Assembly (NCBI RefSeq): GCF_019059575.1
Contig: NW_024881611.1
Span: 745,001-809,000 of the forward strand
Source: Amphibalanus amphitrite
Taxonomy: Eukaryota > Arthropoda > Thecostraca > Balanomorpha > Balanidae
Length of the DNA: 64,000 bases
Direction of reading: 5' to 3'
Each line of letters begins with the position of its first letter. Within the stretch, counting starts at the first letter, position 1. The translations under genes were made by a program, and so were the position numbers. This document shows positions 1-11,280 of the stretch, piece by piece. The notes beneath the pieces were generated by a model that worked only from the letters and a program-made list of their open reading frames with translations, was not told the DNA's origin and made no database searches.

Positions 1-40
1 AGTATGCATACTGCCCGGGTAGTATGCATACTGCCCAAGT
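1..40. repeat. Two tandem 20-bp units at the window edge
   Basis: Two near-identical 20-bp units containing the palindrome AGTATGCATACT lie end to end. The array may continue outside the window. The following stretch to about 426 holds nothing I can recognise beyond AT-rich sequence. Confidence 0.6.
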
Positions 41-428
41 TAGCATATGACCCGTAACATATATATATGCATTGCGAGCGGCACGCGTCCATTTAAGCAT
101 TGTCTGATTCCTCACGATGTCATATACAGCCCAATGCATGAAATGACGCCAGTAACTTCGTCATTACTTGTTCACAGCTTCTCAGACGGTCATTCTTGCT
201 CCCCTAAAATTCACACAGGTTTTGTTGATTTTGTGGATTTTGTGGTCAGCCAATGTTAACTTCTTCGAAAGTATGCATAACTTGCCATACATGCATTACT
301 TACATATATGCACTACTTGACTCTACTTACACGATATCATACCTTATGGAAAGTTGTGAAGAAGTTTGTAAAAAAAAAAACGCGGTGAAAGGCATTATCG
401 CTGTGTATTTATTAAATGCTTCAAAGTA

Positions 429-1403
429 CGTCGTCCACTCCAGAAGTTTTGAGACTGGCCTCGTAAAACCCATATGAACAGTGCTAGATACTTGTTGTTC
501 TCACAAGTCCTTACCACAGTTGTTATAAACGTACTTGCGTAATTTTGTTTTTCTACGTTGCAAAAGACGGCAACGGTGTCACCCTGAACATGGCAAGTCG
601 CACGCGGCTTGTCACAGTGACCAGTGTAGAGCACAGTCAGGTTGTTCATGTGAAGACAACTTGGAGGGTCGCTGTGCAATAAAATTTTGGGATTAGCTTG
701 GCAAAAAATGCCCGAGAAACATAGCAAATTGACTCTAAAGTGACTTGAGACGAAAGCTGGATGTATTTTTACCATCATGAGACCAAGAGACAGAAGGTCC
801 AATGAAAACACACTGACTCCTTCAGACCCAATAAAGACAGCGGCGCAGGTCCACTGGGAAGCTCAAATTAATCCCTTACTTAGAACAAAAAGGCAAAAAC
901 TTCATAACCTGGGTCCCCTATAAACGGCCAGATGGTCAACAAGGAATGATTCGTGAAGGTTCTGAGGGAGTTGAGAAAGAGATTTCGCCGCAAGAGATCG
1001 GAACTCTTCAACTGTGGCCAGGGGCTCCTGCACCAGGACAGCGCCACACCCACAAGTCCACCATGGAGACGAACTATCTGACACAGATGTGCGTCAAAAC
1101 CGTCCGTAACCTTCCCACTGTCCTGATCTGGCCCCCGTGGCTTCTGGATGTTCCACAGACTGACAGGGAAGCTCAGGGGCGTCTTTCGGAGGATGTGGAG
1201 GAGATGAGTGAGGCTGTGACAGAGGCCCTGGGCACCTTCACTTTGAAGGCCTATCAGCAGGCCTTCAGACAGTGACAGGAGCGCTAAAGCAGGTGCATTG
1301 GACTCGGGAGGTTCCATTTCGAGAGTCATACAAGTTTCATGCTTCTCTGAAACAGACAACTGTCTCTACTGAAAAAGTCTCAAAACTTCTGGAGTGCACC
1401 ACG
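429..1403 (+). mobile_element. Degenerate mariner-family element
   Basis: A 28-bp terminal inverted repeat is visible at 429-456 and 1376-1403, sharing the core CACTCCAGAAGTTTTGAGAC. A TA dinucleotide flanks each side (427-428 and 1404-1405), as expected for Tc1/mariner insertion. The body is about 975 bp, shorter than the usual 1.3 kb, and encodes a broken transposase on the + strand. It is an old, inactive copy. Confidence 0.85.
590..1300 (+). pseudogene. Mariner transposase remnant
   Basis: Broken mariner-type DDE/D transposase. The first catalytic block reads DESW at 749-760 and is followed by a recognisable ETKRQ block. A GQMVNKE block lies near 930. The second catalytic block reads HQDSA at 1031-1045, about 96 codons after the first and in the same frame, which is close to family spacing. 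The third block is PDLAP at 1122-1136 but in a shifted frame, followed by FWMF and an EDVEEMSEAVTEAL segment in different frames. Several stops and frameshifts interrupt it and the N-terminal DNA-binding region is largely missing. No active protein can be made. Frames were judged by eye against the family pattern. Confidence 0.8.
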
Positions 1404-1405
1404 TA

Positions 1406-2570
1406 TGTAAGCATTTGTCTTGTGTAGCTGTTTAAAAAGCTAATCAGAATTGTGTGCAAAACAATCACACCTCTTCAGGCAGCCTGCATCCCAGCTGTCG
1501 CGGACGCGCCTAGTCGGTTCCGCCGAGCGTGGGAGCCTTGCGGTACAGCCTACCTTGCAGGTTTGTGAGGCGGCGCGAGTGAGGACCGCCGCGCCGCGAG
1601 CGCCCAGCAGTGCCGTTACGCTGACGCTGCTGCACACACAGACACACTGCCGGTATATCGGATAGTCAAAACGATGTGATCACTTCAACTTGTGAAAAAT
1701 AGTAATTGAACAACTTTATTGATGCGGTGCTCAATTATCTAACTTATCTTACCTTGTCCCTATCTGTTGTAATGAAAATCTCCCGCCGAAACGGAAATCA
1801 ATGGCCGATTTTACATCATAATGCTCGTAGCTTTCTATGCACGGGACCGCCCCGATATTTAATTTGAGCGGGGCCCACTCCTAGCTCCCCTCCCCGGCTT
1901 ACCCCTCAGCAGCGCCGTACCGACGTCAAACAGCTGATTGAATTTCCGCCGCGCTGCCGAATAACGCTTTCACACATTTGAGCAGTTTAAGCCAGTTGAT
2001 TGGATTTCGCTGGTTATTAAAATGTTTGGCGTGCGTCGCAGGTTTTAGAGTCCACGCTGGTGGGAAACTAGCAGGCGGACCCACGGTGGCAAGCAGAGTT
2101 GATGTTGAATTACAGAGCACAGCTCTGAATTGAAGCCTGAGTGAGCTGAGAACTTAGTTAAGAACTAGGAGAACTTATTTCCCAACCATTGCGAATTGTT
2201 TCAGTGTTCAGTTTTTTTTTAAGTCTATGAATCGTTTTCCTTTACATTCAACGACGAAGAACACAATCGACGTGCTAAAACGCACAGCATAAATCTAAGA
2301 CTAAGTTTAGCGTAGGTACGTCTTGGAAACTGCGACCAAAAGTTTTAGACAAAAAGTGGGTGGAAGCCTATTTAAGCGTTAACAAAATGTGAGATCACTC
2401 AGATGTCTACGGAATATTTTATTTAAAGTATAAAGAGCGAGCAGTTTGTCAAATGTCGCCCAAATTCGATGTCTTGTCTTCTGCTGCACTATTGTCTGTC
2501 ACATGTTAGCCCGATGCAACACTTTGAAAACAAATCAAACTGACTGCTGACTGTGAGTGGGTTCTATAGC
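1406..2570. other. Non-coding stretch, no gene recognised
   Basis: I see no supported exon here. 1485-1640 is GC- and CpG-rich and the remainder is AT-rich. Short open frames in the GC-rich part have no recognisable protein features. Confidence 0.4.
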
Positions 2571-2574
2571 ATCC

Positions 2575-3135
2575 GTTTCTGTCCGTTTGACTGCAGAGGG
2601 CTCAGTGTGTGACATCTGCCTCTTATACAGTTTCTGACGTCTGCATCTGTCCGTTGTAAACTGTCGATTGTTTCGTGCCTGACGTCTGGTCTCTGCCCTT
2701 TATAGAGTCCCCAGTGTTTGACGTCTGTCTCTGTCCGTTGTCGAGTCCCCAGTGTATGACATCTGTCTCTGTCTCGGTTCGCAGAGGGCCCAGTGTGTGG
2801 CGTCTGCCTCTGCCCGTTTTGGAGTCCCCAGTGTGGGACGTCCGTCTCTGTCTCTGTCTCGGTTACAGTTCCTCCATTGTGTGACGCCTGTCTCTGTCTC
2901 GGTTGGCAGAGGGCTGTCCGTTATAGCGTCCAGTGTGTGACGTCTGCCTATGTCTCGGTTCGCAAAGAGCCCAGTGTGTGACGTCTGTCAGTTAGCATCC
3001 AGTGTGTAACGTCTGTCCGTTATAGAATCTCCAGTGTGTGGCGTCTGTCCGTTATGTCGTCCAGTATGTGACGCCTGTCTCTGTCCGTTATATCGTCCAG
3101 TGTGTGACGTGTCTCTGTCTCGGTTGGCAGAGGGC
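2575..3135. repeat. Degenerate minisatellite upstream of RASL10 exon 1
   Basis: Imperfect units of roughly 40-50 bp built around CAGTGTGTGACGTCTGTCTC and CTGTCCGTTATAGAGTCC are repeated more than ten times and end about 45 bp before the RASL10-like start codon. Open frames inside it are repeat artefacts. Because it abuts the first coding exon it may lie in the promoter or 5' UTR, but no TATA box or initiator can be named. Confidence 0.8.
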
Positions 3136-3181
3136 CCAGCCGCTCCGAGATGAGCGGCAGGTCTGAGGCTGGCCGCGTCAC

Positions 3182-3244
3182 ATGGAGGTCATCCGGGTCG
3201 TCGTCATCGGCGCGCCGCAGGTCGGCAAGTCGACCCTGGTCAAG
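3182..3244 (+). CDS. RASL10-like small GTPase, coding exon 1
   Basis: First coding exon (21 codons) of an atypical Ras-family GTPase. It encodes a beta-1 strand followed by the P-loop GAPQVGKS (residues 10-17), which binds nucleotide phosphates. The ATG at 3182 places the P-loop at the normal distance from the N terminus. The exon ends in AAG followed by GTAAGA, a strong splice donor at 3245, in phase 0. The reading frame after the donor continues without matching the family, which supports splicing. It joins exon 2 at 11808 in frame, restoring the GKSTLVKQF helix-1 sequence typical of Ras proteins. Confidence 0.85.
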
Positions 3245-3930
3245 GTAAGACCACACCGCGCCCGGCGGCCGCCCCAGCTGAACAGACCGCGCCACAATGC
3301 CGAGCTGACCGGCCGAGCGGAGAATCTCAATGGCGGTGACGTCACAGACGATGGCTCGGCACGCTCCCCAGATGGAGCGTGTGATAGCAGCTCGCCAGAC
3401 AATGGACCCGGAATAAGGGTGTCAAAAAGTTAGCCCGATCATCAATACAATCACTGCTCAACTTCATTTCAGACCCGGACACTTCAAAGAGCTTGCGTCA
3501 GGAAGTGATGCAGTTTAGTTTTATTTACATTGGAATGGTCACTGGTATTCAAGAGGCTCTGAACCCAGGAGAGAACAAAAGCGAACTTAACGGTTTGTTT
3601 AGTAACGTTGTGATAAATCGCAGCATTGCACTATTCTTGTCTTAGTTGGGCTCTTCGTTTGTCGATTACAGCAAAGTGTAGGCTGTCGGTCGGTGTCGGT
3701 GAAAAGTCGGTGATAGGTGATCTCTGAGCATCTTATCGAAACATCCAAGTAGCACAAAAAGAACACTCATGTTGGTTCGATCGAGCCACGGGGCGCAGCA
3801 TTTATTACCCCGCGGCGCGGCGGCGGCTCCGCACCGCGCCGCTCCAGTCCGGCCGCTCGCAGTGCCGCCCACAGGCCAGCTGACAAGTTGGTTCATTTCT
3901 CGCCACGACGTCCGCCGCATAACTCAGAGT

Positions 3931-4024
3931 GGCCGGCGGGCACGGGCCGGCGCCGCGGCCAGGCGGCCGGCGGGCACGGGGCGGCGCCGCGGCCAGGGAG
4001 CGGCGCCGCGGCCAGGCAGGGAGC
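3931..4024. repeat. GC-rich tandem repeat in RASL10 intron
   Basis: Two units of 33-34 bp (GGCCGGCGGGCACGGG...GCGCCGCGGCCAGG) plus a shorter third unit. It is extremely GC- and CpG-rich. It could be part of a CpG island or alternative promoter, but no core promoter element is evident. The rest of the intron up to 5397 shows no supported gene. Confidence 0.7.
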
Positions 4025-5554
4025 GCCCCGGGAGACGCGTGTACGATAAATGGGCCACCGGTTATGACCGGGACATGCATCACCCGGCCTCATCCGAGAA
4101 ACGCGACCAGCGGCATGTGAATCGTGACATTCTGAGGTTCCGTGAAACAAGAAAACTCTTAGTTTGCTTGGGGACAGCTCTGGAAGCACTTTATACAGCT
4201 CAGTCTGCAAAGGTGGAGACTGAAAGTTGAATGGATTCTGATCTCATAGTTTATTTATGAATTAATCAAGCCAGCGAAAATTGGCGCATAGTTTTATGTA
4301 GCAAGACATCAAGCAAGTTGGAATTAAAACCCCTTTGATGATACACGCCTACTATTACAACTAATCACTAATTTTGACATAAACGCCAAGCAAATTGTCA
4401 CCATAATACAATTGCTGGCAAAATCTCAACAACAGGACACGGATCTGATATGGACATGTAGGTATACCATGTCGGGATAGACATTTTTACCTCGATATGA
4501 ATTTGCGACAAAGAAATGCACACTTACCACCTACACACCGTAACTTGTAACATATACGGGAGCCAGCGGCACGACTTCTGTCGCGGGACGAATTTATCAG
4601 GGGGCTCGTAACCAGTGATATAGGGCGACATATCTGGATGTCGCGGGACCCCGATGAATTGTGACCCCCGCGATCTGACCTGACCTTTACAGCGTGATCC
4701 CCCAGCACCAGCTCGTTAACTGGAAAGGGAAATATTAAATAGTTCACGGGAGCGGCCCATTAATTATTCCATCCAGACAGAGCTCCGTCGTGAGATGGAT
4801 TGTCCTGTCGGTGTGCCGCAGGGTGCTCTGCTGTCCCACCCCTGAGATCCGACTGATGGCGGCACCGTCATTTACACCGGCGCCACTGATCAAAGCTGCC
4901 GTATGCAACGTCACGTCACCAGTTGAAATGGCCATTTTCCGACAAAATTGCGTAATAAAACCGGGTCCCGGCGGTCGTTATAAAGCTGGGAATTGGCGTG
5001 GTCGGCCACTGCACGGGCGCTGTTCCGACAGTGAAATCAGCCGTAGATTTCCCAGTGGCATGGTGTGCAAAACTATAGGCAGCACCATTAACGCTGGCGC
5101 CAAAGGATCAGCAAATTTTTGCGTAGATTGAATGTGTAGGTACTAGGTATAACACAAACCACTCACAGCTCACTTGAGCAGAGCTCAGGCCAAGCGCAAA
5201 AAGCTAAAGAAAAGCAAGGTTATACCGAGATTGCCTTTGTAACATCACTTGCATCCTTGTCCACCTCTCGAAAGCCATTGTGCTCAGGGTATATTGAGTG
5301 AAGGGTAGGACGAACTTTGGTAGGAATTTCTAGTATAACTACTAGAAAACCTACTATATGTGGTCGGGACTAGCAAAAAGTTAGTTCAAACTAGAATATG
5401 GTAGCCAGGGCGTATTTTAACATGTTAACTGGGTCGGCAATTGCCGACCCAGTCACGGAGAATGCCGACCCAGTGACAGCCGTTTGCCGACCCAGTTGCC
5501 GCCCCCTCTAGGATGCAGCACGCACATGCAGGCTAGGTGCCGTCATTCATAGTG

Positions 5555-7255
5555 AGGCTGCTGCCCTCCGAAATGATAATGCCGCCTCTTAAAGTGAAGC
5601 AGCCGTCTATAGAAAGTGATGATCCCACAACTCAATGTGACAGTGCCGCCCCTAAATCTGTTAGTAGTCCCACTCAATGTAATGGTGCCGCCCTTTTAAG
5701 CATCTGTGGAGCCCCTCAATGTGATGATACCGCCCCTCAAGAAGATGATGCCGCCCCTTTCAGTATCGGTGGCGCCCCTCAATGTGATGGTGCCGCCCTC
5801 AAAGTGCCGGTGGCGCCCCTGAATGTGATGGTGCTGCCCGCCAACGAGTCGATGGCGCCCCTCAAAATGATGCTGCCGCCCCTTAAAGTGTTGGCGCCGC
5901 CCCTTATAGTGTCAGTGACGCCCTTCGAAGTGTCGGAGGAACCCACCAATATATGTAATGGTGCCGCCCCTCTAGATATCCACATAGCCCCTCATTGTGA
6001 TGGAGCCGCCCCTCAAGCAGATGATGCCGCCCCTGAATGTGATGGTGCTGCCCGCCAACGAGTTGGTGGCGCCCCTCAAAATGATGCTGCCGCCCCTTAA
6101 AGTGTTAGTGCCGCCCCTTATAGTGTCAGTGACGCCCTTCGAAGTGTCAGAGGAACCCACCAATATAATGGTGCCGCCCCTCTAGGTATCCACATAGCCC
6201 CTCATTGTGATGGAGCTGCCCCTCAAGCAGATAATGCCGCCCCTCAAGAAGATGATGCCGCCCCTTTCAGTATCGGTGGCGCCCCTCAATGTGATGGTGC
6301 CTCCCACAAAGTGCCAGTGGCGCCCCTAAATGTGATGGTGTCTCCTGTCAACGAGTCCGTGGCACCCCTCAAAATGATGCTGCCGCCCCTAAAAGTGCTG
6401 GTGCCGCCCCTTACAGTGTCAGTGGCGCCCTTCAAAGTTTTGGAGGAACTCATCAATACAATGTTGCCGCCCTCTAACTTTCTGTAGCGCCCCTCCATAT
6501 ACATAATGGTACCGCTTCTCAAACCATCCGTGGCGCCCCTCAAAGTGATGGTGCCGCCCCTTACAGTGTCGGTGGTGTCTCCTCAAAAGTCAAGGTGCCG
6601 CCTCTCAAAGAAATGCTGGTGTCCCTCGAAGTGTCGGAGGCGCTCCTCCATGTCATGTTGCCGCCCCTCAAACCTTCCGTAACGCCCCTCCACGTCATGG
6701 TGCCGCCCCCCAATGTGCTCACGGCGCCCATATGTGATAGTAACGCCGGTCAAAGTGCTCCTGGCAGTGTCGGTGGCGCCCCTTATAGTGTCGGTGGCGC
6801 CCCGAACAGTATCGGTGGTGGCCCTCAAAGTGATGATGTCACCCTCAAACAAACGGTGGCGCCCTTCGAAGTATCGGAGTCCCTAAATATCATACCTATT
6901 GCCGCCCATTAACGATCTGTAGCACCCCTCCATATGATGGAGCCGCCCCCTTAAAGTATCCATGGCGGTCATTAAAGTTACAGTGCCGCCCCTTACAATG
7001 TGGGTGGCGTCCTCAAAATAAAAGTGATGTTGCCCCCCCCCGAGTAATGTTGGCTTCTCTTTCTTCTCGGAGGCGCTCCTCATTGTCATTTTGCCCCACA
7101 TCACTGCTCACATGGCGCCCTTCAATGTAATGGTGCCACCCCGCAACGCTCAAAGACATAATTGCGCTCCTCACAGTGTCGGTGGCCCTAAAAAAATTGG
7201 TGGCGCGCCTCAAAAATCAAAATGATGCTGTCGTCCCTTAGCATATCTGCAGCGC
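5555..7255. repeat. 21-bp minisatellite inside hAT element
   Basis: About 80 degenerate 21-bp units with consensus near GCCGCCCCTCAAAGTGATGGT. Longer blocks repeat as well: the segment containing CTTCGAAGTGTC recurs at about 5920 and 6135. Because 21 is a multiple of three, many frames stay open on both strands and produce repetitive peptides with no real coding meaning. The same unit, at lower copy, reappears at the element's right end (11005-11070). Confidence 0.9.
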
Positions 7256-8086
7256 CCCCAAAATGATAGTGCCTTCCCTTAACCGGCGCCGGGCTGAGTT
7301 TGTTTAAACCCCCCTCCCGACCCCTATAACTTGGCTACTTGGGCCACGTAGCGACACGCGGTAAGCGGTATTCGAAAGAGTGTCAAAAACTGCTTGGGTT
7401 AGTTGGTTAACCGTGCTTTGGTTAGGTCAAGTCAAATGTCAAATATCAGGTGACCAGAGGTCATCAAAGGTGAAATGTGGGTGAAATGTTGTCTGTTTCA
7501 ACATTTATTGACAAACTGGCGCATAACTCGGGGAAGAATAGAACTACAGCACCGCGAAAAAGCGCATTCGATAGCTCTTCAACGTTCCTATGAAGTCCTC
7601 AGACTTGACCTAACATCAACGGCTTAACCTACAGAGCACAACTTGTTTAACCCGTGCCGGGCCGGGGAGGGTTGGAGGGGACAGTGGACCCCCTGCGCCC
7701 CTCTACTGAGCTGTTTTAATGAAGAACCTTTTTACTGTAATAATTATTGACTCACGAAAGTTATGACATTGGTTTTTCAGTACTGTGCTCCTCTCGTCGA
7801 GTTGCGTCGAATGAACTATAATTTGACATTCAAACGTCATTTGGGAAATTTGAGCTCAGGTCCAGGTCATGACCTGGCTGGTAAAGGTCATGTTGCATAT
7901 CAGTCGATTTGTATCGTCAAACTGAAATCATCTATGTAAGGTGTTTTCATCGCTCAGGCATGTCGCATGTCTCTATCAGAAGTTATTGGAAAAAACTGCT
8001 GGAGGCCTACGATGACCTGACATGACCTCAAGGACATAACGAGGGGTCGTGGGTGGCAATTTTCCGATTAAGTGTGTCATTTTTAA
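7256..8086. other. Unassigned non-coding part of the hAT element
   Basis: GC-rich segments with TTAACC...GCCGGG motifs near 7277 and 7649 suggest another decayed insertion, but I cannot pair its ends convincingly. No coding potential is recognised. Confidence 0.4.
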
Positions 8087-9120
8087 CCCTCGCCGGCCGA
8101 GGGGGGGGGCGGGTGCCGCCCCCCCCCCATAGGGTTTTTTCGCGATAGCTCCGAACACGCTGGCGATAGAGAGCTGAAACTTGGCATACCTGACCTTTGA
8201 TCCAAGCCGCATCTTTTGACACCAACCGCATTTTTGGGTCAGGTCAGGTCACTGACCTATGACGTCATAAGTGAACCTCTGCACGGTCTTCAGATGTCGC
8301 AACTTCGCAACGCCCTCACTGCCAGAGGAGATGTCACAGGGAAATGAAACTTGCAGGATCTAGTATCCATTATGAGTCCCACAACTTGTATATCTCGGAT
8401 TTTTCCTAAAGGTCATATGAGGTCAGGTCATTTTCGTGACCTCACCATTATAAGTCAATGGGGAAAAATGAAAACTGCTATTCTGGCGCCGGGAACGATC
8501 TCCAACTATCTCAAGCACACAGAATCGTGATTTTATGCACTCCTTGCAAGGTAAGATGCGTCACTTTTGCAATGTTGACCTTGCGTGACGTCATTTATGA
8601 CGTCATCAAGGTCATATTAGTTTTTCGTCAATAACTCTTGATCAAATTGAGCTAGCGAGTCGGGAAAGCCACCAATGGACTCAGGAAGACCTACAGAATC
8701 GAATGATATGCGACATGACCCCTTTCGACCAACTTCGTGACCTGGGGGTGCTGACCTGACCTTGACCTGAGGTCAACACCCCAAGTTGACCTGACCCGGA
8801 CAAAAAGTATATCATTCGACGCGCCTGAGCGAGACGAACACGATGCTGCCAAAATCGGCGCTCTGCGGCCGTTTTTTGCGAAGTTATTCACCAAAAACTG
8901 ATCCGTACCTTGGGGCACTTGACCTGACCTCAGAGGTCACCGGTTGACCTAGGACCTTAAAATCGGGTACCAATCTCTGCGTCTCGTAACGGCGCACACG
9001 CTCGTTTTTTCCGCGACGCGCTAGCTCCACCAGGGGCGAAACGGCGAGGGGGGGGGGTCGTACCCGCCCCCCCCCCCCTCGGCCGGCGCGTATGTAGAAA
9101 ACCAATAGGTCCGGCGAGGG
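8087..9120. mobile_element. TTAA-flanked piggyBac-like non-autonomous element, copy 1
   Basis: The ends are inverted CCCTCGCCGG, flanked on both sides by TTAA (8083-8086 and 9121-9124), the pattern of piggyBac-superfamily elements. It is 1034 bp with no transposase. Close to each end lies a poly-G run paired with a poly-C run (8101-8137 and 9049-9079), able to fold into long G:C hairpins. The interior has many TGACCT/AGGTCA hexamers and TGACGTCA sites. Superfamily assignment rests on TTAA plus the CCC terminus only. Confidence 0.75.
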
Positions 9121-9288
9121 TTAATTGTTTTCTGATGTTTAAATTCGTTAACTTTGACATTTGTCTACCTATAAAAAGAGACACATGCCCTGATTTTCTC
9201 CCATTTCCTTTTACCTACCTAATGGAAGGGTCGCAAAATTGTCCTTACATTTGGTCAGAGACATCGCAATTTCGAGACTTACATTTAA

Positions 9289-10166
9289 CCCTCGCCGATT
9301 GATGCAACCCCCCTAAGGTTTATCGCGAATAACTCGCGTAAAAAGCGGCCGATTGCAACGAAACTTTCAGTACCCTCGTATTGATCAATTTTACACCTAC
9401 CCTGCAAATTTTATGACCCTGACTTCAATGACCTTTTACCTGTGACCTCTTTTCCGTGACCATGTTTGGCCGAAATCAAGATTCGGCGTATGTCGGCTCG
9501 CATTAACCGCGCGTTTGCAAGCTTTTCGTGGTTTCAAACGTTCAAACATGTGATTTGATGTTGCTCCCATGCATTAGGGTGGGTGTCAAGGTCACCTGAA
9601 GGTTAGGTCAGGTCATTGACCTTTGGTGACCTCGGTTTACTTTTTCGAGTTTTACATGTTTTTAGGCTAGTTTTTGGAGCGGAATTCGAATTTAGCAACC
9701 ATTTAAATATTTACGAAGTAGTTTTGGTGCCTTCGTAACATGTTACGAAGCTGTCAGAGGCGGATGACAGGTACTACACTACGAATACCCGGTACGACCC
9801 CTACCGGTTGACCTGACCTGACCTGACCTGACCTGACCCGACCTGGTCTAAACGCTTAACGACATCATCTGTGATCAAAACTAACACGATATTTGTGATC
9901 AGCACCCCGGAAAACCCCTTAGCAGCCACAATTTACGACTTTCAAACAGGTCCCGATATTCCCGATTTTTGGGTCATTGACCTGACCTGGAAGGTCAACC
10001 GATGACCTAGGACCTTGAAATTGGGTATCATTGGCTTCCTCTCGTGACGGGCAACACGCTCGTTTTTTCCTGCGAAGCTCTAGCTCCATCAGGGGCCAAA
10101 CGCGAGGGGTCGTACCAACCAACCTTGTGCCGTCGAAGGACTCAAAATGGCCTGTGCCGGCGAGGG
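9289..10166. mobile_element. TTAA-flanked piggyBac-like element, copy 2
   Basis: It starts with CCCTCGCCG after TTAA (9285-9288) and ends CCGGCGAGGG before TTAT, a one-base change from TTAA. Its right third is clearly homologous to the right third of the 8087-9120 copy (GACCTAGGACCTT, CACGCTCGTTTTTTCC, CTAGCTCCA blocks), while its left part differs. It has no coding capacity. Confidence 0.7.
9808..9846. repeat. (TGACC)n pentamer array
   Basis: Seven or so head-to-tail TGACC pentamers. Each overlap makes an AGGTCA-like nuclear-receptor half site on the opposite strand at 5-bp spacing. Regulatory use is speculative. Confidence 0.7.
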
Positions 10167-10258
10167 TTATATATACAGTTACACACTGTTTGTCTTATCA
10201 ATCGCTGAAGTTATAAAGGGATCGTTCAGTCGGTATATCTATGGTGAGCATTTGCCTG

Positions 10259-10300
10259 TTCCGTGGCTCTGTTGGTAGAGCACCGGACTCCCCGCACTGT
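10259..10300 (+). other. tRNA-like 5' half
   Basis: The sequence has a D-arm-like GCTCTGTTGGTAGAGC with A-box character, preceded by TTCCGTG and followed by an anticodon-arm-like CCGGACTCC. No matching T arm follows. It could be a tRNA-derived SINE head or a decayed tRNA. Confidence 0.3.
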
Positions 10301-11280
10301 CTTCGCTTGCGTTTTGTCCGCCGGCCGAGCCGGAGAGAAAGTTACCGAGTGAAGGTCATTCAAATTTCAAAAACTCAATGACAATGTCACTGGGGTCACG
10401 AAAATGTTTGAGTAGGTAGGTATAACATTAACATTAACCTGGGGGGGGGGGAGGGATGAATGTATCGTTGCAATACGCTGTTCATTACGCGAGTAACTAA
10501 TAAATAAAAAATGTATGAGTTAATCCTTACTCCACACGCTCTCCCTCTCCATAAAAAAGAGAGTTAATTGTGTTGCATTTTATTTATACCTATGCAGAAA
10601 AATAGAGGCGTCAAAGGATATGGCCGAATATCAGCGACCCTTGCTGTGTAAGCAATGGGGTATGACAAGTGGGGGTAATGGCCCCGTCCAGCGCCCATAA
10701 AGTGGGCACACTCGTGCGACCTGCCGACCACTGTTCTAGATAGAGCCATAAAACGCCGTGAATATTTTAAGCTTGACGATACGAATCGACTGGTATGTAA
10801 CATGTTTACCTCAGGTAAAATTTTAAAATTATTTTTTGTTAGGTCAAATTATAGTTCATTTATCGCATTATGATGAGAGAAATACTATATCCCGGAAAAA
10901 TAAACGTAATACCGCTGAGCTTAGGTTGAATCTGAAATCATTACTTAGGAAGAGTTATAAAAGAACCGTCGAACGTGTCTTTTTTGGTCATTAAATATCA
11001 GTAGGTATGCCGCCCCCTCAGATGCCAAGTGCCGCCCCTATGAGTGCAAAATGCCGCCCCTAATTGTGATTGCCGACCCAGTGAAAATCCCTTAAAATAC
11101 GCCCTGATGGTAGCGCTTATGGTTGGCAGTCGTGGCGCGCACGTGACATTCATTTCTTAAACTTCTTAAATAACAGGTTTTAGGGGCCGATTAGTGGGTA
11201 GATACATTCAATTAGCTATTAATAATTGATTATGCAAACATTCAAGAATCTACATCATTCAATTCTAGCCAAAATCACTC

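Larger units (their letters stand above)
5406..11106. mobile_element. Large non-autonomous hAT-type element in RASL10 intron
   Basis: The ends are inverted copies of CAGGGCGTATTTTAA followed by ACTGGGTCGGCAA, at 5406 and at 11106 read in reverse. A perfect 8-bp target duplication ATGGTAGC lies at 5398-5405 and 11107-11114. A CAGGG terminus plus an 8-bp duplication is the hAT superfamily signature. The 5.7-kb body has no hAT transposase frame. It contains a 21-bp minisatellite and two TTAA-flanked elements. GCCGACCCAGT and GCCGCCCC repeats occur near both ends, where hAT transposases usually bind. Confidence 0.85.

Noticed and set aside
5537-6100. Long + strand open frame and several - strand frames of GG-rich repetitive peptides at 5.5-7.2 kb
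   Set aside because: They lie within a 21-bp tandem repeat; a multiple-of-three period keeps frames open on both strands. No start context, domain or splice signal.
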